A DNA stretch of 10,398 nucleotides from Pirellulales bacterium (GTDB lineage Bacteria > Planctomycetota > Planctomycetia > Pirellulales > JAICIG01): contig JAICIG010000283.1 of NCBI GenBank assembly GCA_025924495.1, positions 1 through 10,398 of the forward strand, written 5' to 3'. The stretch's first letter is position 1; every line of letters starts with the position of its first letter. Below are positions 6,416-10,398 of this stretch, in pieces. The translations under genes and the position numbers were made by a program. The notes under the pieces were generated by a model. That model did no database searches, was not told the origin of the DNA, and saw only the letters and a list, made by a program, of their open reading frames with translations.

Positions 6416-7629
6416 CATTATTGCAGACCAATCGCGAATTGAAGCCCTCGCTCCGGCATTTTTTCCCGCCTCTGAAATTGACATTTACGCTGGCCGCAAT
6501 GAGTTCGGCAGTGATCGCGGCGTACATGTGTTTCGCTTTTGGCGTCAGTCACGACAAGTTCAAGCAGGCGCTCGCCGCCTTGGATCGCGGCGACTGGGGC
6601 GAGGTACGGCAAACCGCCCGCGAACTGAAGTCAATGCAACCATCTTCGCCCCAAGCCGCATTTCTGCGCGGCGCGATGTTGCTCGAAAAGGGCGATTATT
6701 ATCCTGCACTCGATGAATTGGAGAAATCCAGGCAAGCGGCGTCGCTCGAAAGCGCCGCGCTGACGCTGGCGGGCGAAGCCTGGTATCATCTCGGCCGGCA
6801 TGTCGAGGCGCAGGCCGCGTTGGTGAACGTTTTGAAACAAGAGCCCGATTCACTGGAAGCGCATCGCTGGCTGGCGGCTTCCTACTATGACTTGGGCATC
6901 ATCGACAAAGCCTCGATTCATTTGAAAAGGGCGTCCGAACTCGATCCAAACGATCCTCGGCCGCTCCGGCTGCTCGGACTGATTCATAAAGACTTCGAGC
7001 AGTACGATGAGGCGATTCCTTTCTACCAGGAATCGCTACGGCGGAAGAGCAATCAGCCAGACGCGGAGGAAGTCCGGCTGGAACTGGCCGTTTGTCAGAT
7101 CAAGTCCAGGCGTTATCGCGATGCCCTGGCGACGCTTGTCCATTGCTCTGGTCAGCCGGCGGCGAGCGTTTTGCATGCAGAATGCCTGCATGCGTTGGGT
7201 CAAATCGCAAGCGCCAGAGCTTTGCTTGCACGCGCTCTCAAGGACGATCCCGACAACCTCGATGGACTACTATTGCAAGGGACGTTGGAGCTTGAAGACG
7301 AGAAGCCGCAATTGGCCGTCGAAGCGCTCCGGAGCGCGATCAAGGCCCATCCAAAGGATTATACGGCCCACTTCCGGCTGGCGCAGGCGTATTCGACCGC
7401 CGGCGAACAACAGCTCTCGGAAGCGGAACACGCGGTTGCCGAAAAGATTCGCGTTGTGCGTCACGAGTTCTCGCAGCTCCATAAGGCAGCGTGGCAGCGC
7501 CCCAACGACGTGCAAGTCCGGTTACGGCTGGCCGCCTTGGCGAGGGAACTCGATAGACCGGATCTAGCCGAAGTGTGGTTGCGATCCGCAGCGGCGCTCC
7601 AGCCGCTCGACGATGCAAAGACTAAATAA
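6412..7629 (+). CDS. Second membrane-anchored TPR protein of the operon
   Basis: GTG 6412 overlaps the TGA of the CRTAC1-like gene as GTGA, a typical coupled start, giving 405 residues. A single hydrophobic segment (22-43) after a basic N-terminus should act as a signal anchor with the repeats on the outer face. TPR units fill about 46-397. The clearest are 114-147 (ending KQEPDS), 148-181 (HRWLAASYYDLG to ELDPND), 182-215, 283-316 (ending AHPKD) and 317-345. The pattern of small and aromatic residues at the helix-packing positions is standard. It resembles the first TPR protein in layout but shows no obvious close sequence identity by eye, so the pair may be scaffolds flanking the propeller protein rather than a recent duplication. 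No catalytic motif is seen. It is the last gene of the block and faces a convergent gene. Confidence 0.88.
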   Translation: MTLLQTNRELKPSLRHFFPPLKLTFTLAAMSSAVIAAYMCFAFGVSHDKFKQALAALDRGDWGEVRQTARELKSMQPSSPQAAFLRGAMLLEKGDYYPALDELEKSRQAASLESAALTLAGEAWYHLGRHVEAQAALVNVLKQEPDSLEAHRWLAASYYDLGIIDKASIHLKRASELDPNDPRPLRLLGLIHKDFEQYDEAIPFYQESLRRKSNQPDAEEVRLELAVCQIKSRRYRDALATLVHCSGQPAASVLHAECLHALGQIASARALLARALKDDPDNLDGLLLQGTLELEDEKPQLAVEALRSAIKAHPKDYTAHFRLAQAYSTAGEQQLSEAEHAVAEKIRVVRHEFSQLHKAAWQRPNDVQVRLRLAALARELDRPDLAEVWLRSAAALQPLDDAKTK

Positions 7630-7787
7630 TCCTCGGGCATGCAGCGCATCAGTTCGCCCTGTGCCAGGAGAGATTCTCTGCAGCGCCCATCGGCCTGATG
7701 ACAAGCAGTTGCGGTTTCATCGCGGGTTCCCCGCCCGACCAAGGGAACGGCCTTCAGCCGAGGCGCTAGGCGGATTAGCCGGCGCTC
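7630..7787. other. Convergent spacer without a clear terminator
   Basis: The 158 bp between the ends of the second TPR gene and the aldose epimerase gene hold no credible ORF. The only structures seen are short: GCGGG/CCCGC with a 3-nt loop at 7722-7734 and a 3-bp GGC/GCC stem near 7769-7780. None is followed by a T tract on either strand, so termination here, if intrinsic, is not recognisable by eye. Confidence 0.6.
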
Positions 7788-8960
7788 TCAGTCCTTGACG
7801 GTCGAAAACCGATGGACGGTCGTCTGGCGGTATGTCTCGCCCGGTTTGAGCAGCGTCGAGGGAAACTTCGGCTTGTTGATTGAATCGGGGTAGTGCTGGG
7901 CTTCGAGACACACCGCATGCCGCTGGCCGAACGTTGCGCCGCGCGACTTCAGAGTGCCATCGAGAAAATTGCCCGTGTAGAGTTGAATCGCCGGCTCCGT
8001 TGTCAAAACTTCCATCACGCGGCCGCTTTTGGGGCCAACCAGCCGCGCCGCCAGCGAGAGCCCTTCGTCCGGCTTTTTGTTGAGCACGTAGCAGTGGTCG
8101 TAGCCGCCCGGCTCTCCTTTGACTTCGGCAATCCGCGAGCCGATGGTCATCGGCTTCGTGAAATCCATGGGCGTTCCCCGGACATTTTTTAGCTCGCCGG
8201 TGGGAATCATCGTCTCGTCGACCGGAAGGTAACGATCTGCATTGATCGTCATTATTTCATCAAGAATGTCGCTTTTGCCGGCGTCGTCGAGATTCCAGTA
8301 CGTGTGGTTCGTCAGGTTGATGGGAGTCGCCTTATCCGTTTCCGCCGAATAGTCGATCGCCAACTCGTTCTTGTTGTCAAGCGAGTAGACGACGGTCACG
8401 GAGAGTTTGCCGGGGTAGCCCTCTTCGCCGTCGGGACTGACGTACCGCAATTCCACGCCGACGCGGTCTTCCTTTTCCCAGGGCTTGGCCTTCCAGACGA
8501 CTTTGTCGAATCCCTTCTCGCCGCCGTGCAAATGGTTGGGGCCATTGTTGGTTGCCAGACGATATTGTTTGCCATCGACGGTAAAGCGCCCGCCGGCAAT
8601 GCGGTTCGCGACGCGTCCGCAGATGGCGCCGAAATAAGGATGCCCTTTCAGGTACTCGTCGAGCGTGTCGAAGCCGAGCTGCACTTCGCCCGGTTTGCCA
8701 TGACGATCCGGTACGACGACCGAAGTCATAATGGCGCCGTAAGTCATGATCTTCACGGCAATCCCATGGTCGTTCTTCAGCGTATACAAATCGACCGGCG
8801 TGCCGTCGGGCAGCGTACCGAAGGAGGATTTAGTAACGGACATGTCGGGCTCCCGGGCGAAGGCAATTGCATTGATGCACAGTCCTGGGGCCAGAGGAAT
8901 GGCCCAGGCCAGGCAGGGAAGCAACGCAACGATCATACGGTGCGAGCAGCGGCAATTCAT
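7788..8960 (-). CDS. galM: Exported aldose 1-epimerase (mutarotase)
   Basis: The product has 390 residues: a signal peptide of about 35 residues (likely cut after AFA, 33-35) and a full-length GalM fold. The enzyme interconverts alpha and beta anomers of galactose, glucose and other aldoses. Family residues are in place: GRVANRI (115-121) with the sugar-binding Arg, NHLHGG (142-147), catalytic His219 in NHTYWNL, Asp288 in GYDHCYVL, and catalytic Glu353 in CLEAQHYPDS. The first ATG is chosen because AGGAA lies 8 nt upstream of it, while the internal ATG (Met9) has no ribosome site. Secreted mutarotases act on sugars outside the cytoplasm, which suits a polysaccharide-degrading planctomycete. 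No sugar-catabolism genes are next to it, and it lies convergent to the five-gene block and is probably unrelated to it. Confidence 0.95.
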   Translation of the reverse strand: MNCRCSHRMIVALLPCLAWAIPLAPGLCINAIAFAREPDMSVTKSSFGTLPDGTPVDLYTLKNDHGIAVKIMTYGAIMTSVVVPDRHGKPGEVQLGFDTLDEYLKGHPYFGAICGRVANRIAGGRFTVDGKQYRLATNNGPNHLHGGEKGFDKVVWKAKPWEKEDRVGVELRYVSPDGEEGYPGKLSVTVVYSLDNKNELAIDYSAETDKATPINLTNHTYWNLDDAGKSDILDEIMTINADRYLPVDETMIPTGELKNVRGTPMDFTKPMTIGSRIAEVKGEPGGYDHCYVLNKKPDEGLSLAARLVGPKSGRVMEVLTTEPAIQLYTGNFLDGTLKSRGATFGQRHAVCLEAQHYPDSINKPKFPSTLLKPGETYRQTTVHRFSTVKD

Positions 8961-9142
8961 GGCGTCAGTTCCTGCGGTTCGGCGGCGTGCGCCGCGAAGG
9001 ATGGACCAAGAAACCTAGAATCATAGCAGCCCCTCATCGCCGCGGATCTTGTAGCCGGCCACCGTCATCGGGCCTCTGGCTGGAGCCAAATCCGTGCGAA
9101 ATGAAGCGAGCCGCCACAGTCTGACCGCGCCAAACGCAGGCG
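8961..9142 (-). other. Leader and spacer between the coiled-coil gene and galM
   Basis: This 182-bp spacer between two minus-strand genes contains a 4-bp GC stem CGCC/GGCG (9128-9142) directly after the stop of the coiled-coil gene, without a U tract. It also has a GC palindrome at 8982-8995 (GCGGC/GCCGC, 4-nt loop) in the galM leader and a candidate galM promoter listed separately. No small ORF with a supported start was seen. Confidence 0.55.
9020..9028 (-). promoter_or_regulatory. Candidate extended -10 promoter of galM
   Basis: The minus strand reads TGCTATGAT, an extended -10 (TGn plus TATGAT). No -35-like hexamer is recognisable 17-18 bp upstream. Transcription would start near 9013 and give a leader of about 50 nt, so galM would have its own promoter and not depend on the upstream coiled-coil gene. 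Confidence 0.4.
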
Positions 9143-10398
9143 TCAAGAAGCCGCGGTCGTCCCCTCAGTTTCCGCGGGCAAGCCGCGCGAAACAGGGGTC
9201 GCAAGGCGACCGTCGTCGGCGCCGCGAGGCGCGACGCCTTGCTGCAGCTCCTCGGTGCGGTTCGCACTTTTCAACGCGCGGTACTGCACAGCCCACAGGG
9301 CCGAGACGGCCAGCGCCGCGATTGCTGCAAGAATTGCCGATGGATGGCCTTGAAAGGAGAACCACAGCAGCAGAAGCCCTGAAACCGCGGCGGTAAAAGC
9401 CATAAAGCCTTTGCCGGAGACTCGCTGGCGTTGCGTCCGCTGATCGTGCGTGTCGAGTGCTGCGCGAGCATTGAGCATGGCCAGTTCGCGGAATGCCGAC
9501 ATGTGGCTCGTCGACTCTGCGGGCTGGGCCCGCGGCGTCATTTCGCTCGGGTCAGTGAATAGAGGTTCTGCGATGCGTGTAGGAGTCGCCTGGAGTTTCT
9601 CTGTTACGGAATAATCAGGTGCGCGGCCAGGTTCCGCTTCTGGCTGCCGATTCGAAGTCCCTCGCGCTCCTAATCGCTCCATCAAACGGGCCATATAGTC
9701 GTCGATGGAGTCTTCTTCTTCTTCCGCTGCTGGTGCTGCTGCCGGAGTTGTTGGTGCTGCCGCTTCTTCTGCTTGAGCCGCTTGCTGGGGCTCGCCGGCC
9801 GGCGCGGGAGTCGGTTCGGGAGCGGCGGGGCTTGGCGAAGGATGCGCGCCTCGTTCTTCGACGATGGGCGATTCCTGACGCGGAGAACCAACGCCGAAGC
9901 GGCTCAAAAGTTCCGACGTGCTGTGCGAACCGCCGGCCGCGGCCGGGTCACGCGCCTCGTCTCGCAACGCCGCCTCTCGTCGACGGCGTTCCTCCTCGGC
10001 GCGAGCTGCCTCCCATTCGGCGCGCTCTTTCTCCAGGAGGAGCCGCTCTTCAGTGATTTCCCCCTGCTGGCGGTTTCGCTCGGCCAGCCAGGCCGAGCGT
10101 TCTTCGGCTAGATCGCGACTTGCGGCCTCCAGCTCGTCTTGCAGGCGCACCAGCTCAGCTTCCTGCCGAGACTGCTCCTCCTTGGCTAGTGCATATCCAT
10201 TCTCGGCCGTTACATTTTCGACCGGCGATGCTTGCTCCAGCGTCTGACGATGCTCCGCGACAATTTGTAGCTGAGCGTCCAGTTCCGCACGCAGCCGCAC
10301 CAGTTCTTGCTCGACATCCTCGCGATTACGTCCGGCGGATTGTTCTTGCTCGGCGAGCTTGAGTTCCCATGTCTGCTGCTCGACCGCAAATTGCTCGC
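9143..10398 (-). CDS. Coiled-coil protein with two C-terminal membrane segments (partial, N-terminus off the right edge)
   Basis: The frame is open to the right edge, giving 417 visible residues; the GTG at 10300 is an internal valine and not a start. Numbering visible residues, 1-148 are a Glu/Arg/Gln-rich coiled coil, 183-227 a Pro/Ala-rich linker, 225-243 the acidic motif EEEEDSIDDYMARLMERLG, 299-316 the block MSAFRELAMLNARAALDT, 330-348 and 353-372 two hydrophobic helices forming a hairpin in the membrane, and the rest a polar tail. I do not know a named family with certainty. From memory, planctomycetes have proteins with this 'DSIxxYM' motif, coiled coil and paired C-terminal helices, sometimes with an N-terminal FHA domain, but that end is not visible here. 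A cytoplasmic scaffold or sensor held to the membrane is plausible. No catalytic motif is visible. Confidence 0.8.
   Translation of the reverse strand, partial: EQFAVEQQTWELKLAEQEQSAGRNREDVEQELVRLRAELDAQLQIVAEHRQTLEQASPVENVTAENGYALAKEEQSRQEAELVRLQDELEAASRDLAEERSAWLAERNRQQGEITEERLLLEKERAEWEAARAEEERRRREAALRDEARDPAAAGGSHSTSELLSRFGVGSPRQESPIVEERGAHPSPSPAAPEPTPAPAGEPQQAAQAEEAAAPTTPAAAPAAEEEEDSIDDYMARLMERLGARGTSNRQPEAEPGRAPDYSVTEKLQATPTRIAEPLFTDPSEMTPRAQPAESTSHMSAFRELAMLNARAALDTHDQRTQRQRVSGKGFMAFTAAVSGLLLLWFSFQGHPSAILAAIAALAVSALWAVQYRALKSANRTEELQQGVAPRGADDGRLATPVSRGLPAETEGTTAAS

Noticed and set aside
8304..9026. Plus-strand ORF of 240 codons opposite galM
   Set aside because: It is a long shadow frame on the complement of a fully recognisable mutarotase; no domain or ribosome site supports it.
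9619..10056. Plus-strand ORFs opposite the coiled-coil gene
   Set aside because: Leu- and Arg-rich translations arise as the complement of the Glu- and Ala-rich coding strand.
10298..10300. GTG as start of the coiled-coil gene
   Set aside because: The frame continues open to the window edge with the same coiled-coil composition, so this is an internal codon of a partial gene.

Overview
The window looks like planctomycete DNA, probably from the Pirellulales or a related order. It is fairly GC-rich. It carries a DUF1559 pseudopilin-like protein with an N-terminal methylation motif and an H-X9-DG tail, short lipoproteins with a carboxypeptidase-regulatory-like fold, secreted FG-GAP/VCBS propellers, one of them joined to a c-type heme site, and a CRTAC1-type ASPIC/UnbV protein. 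This combination is characteristic of that phylum. The assignment rests on protein style only; no rRNA or marker gene is present.

Layout. Positions 1-937 (minus) hold the start of a gene that runs off the left edge. It encodes a lipoprotein with a CxxCH heme site followed by FG-GAP repeats. Positions 938-1497 are a non-coding divergent control region. It contains an extended -10 on the minus strand, a rho-independent-terminator-like hairpin just ahead of the lipoprotein gene, and an AT-rich plus-strand promoter region. Positions 1498-7629 (plus) hold five co-directional genes: DUF1559 pseudopilin, transthyretin-like lipoprotein, TPR protein, CRTAC1-like propeller lipoprotein, and a second TPR protein. 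The last three are separated by +2 and -4 nt, so they are very probably translationally coupled. Positions 7630-7787 are a short convergent spacer. Positions 7788-8960 (minus) encode an exported aldose 1-epimerase (GalM). Positions 9143-10398 (minus) hold the 3' part of a gene for a coiled-coil protein with two C-terminal membrane segments; its 5' end lies beyond the right edge.

How the genes may work together. All products of the five-gene block have signal peptides, lipoboxes or membrane anchors, so they should act at or outside the cytoplasmic membrane. Two membrane-anchored TPR proteins flank a Ca-binding propeller, downstream of a pseudopilin-like protein and a small lipoprotein. This resembles an envelope assembly whose function is not known. 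The divergent heme/FG-GAP lipoprotein may share regulation with it. No mobile element, CRISPR array, tRNA or rRNA was seen.
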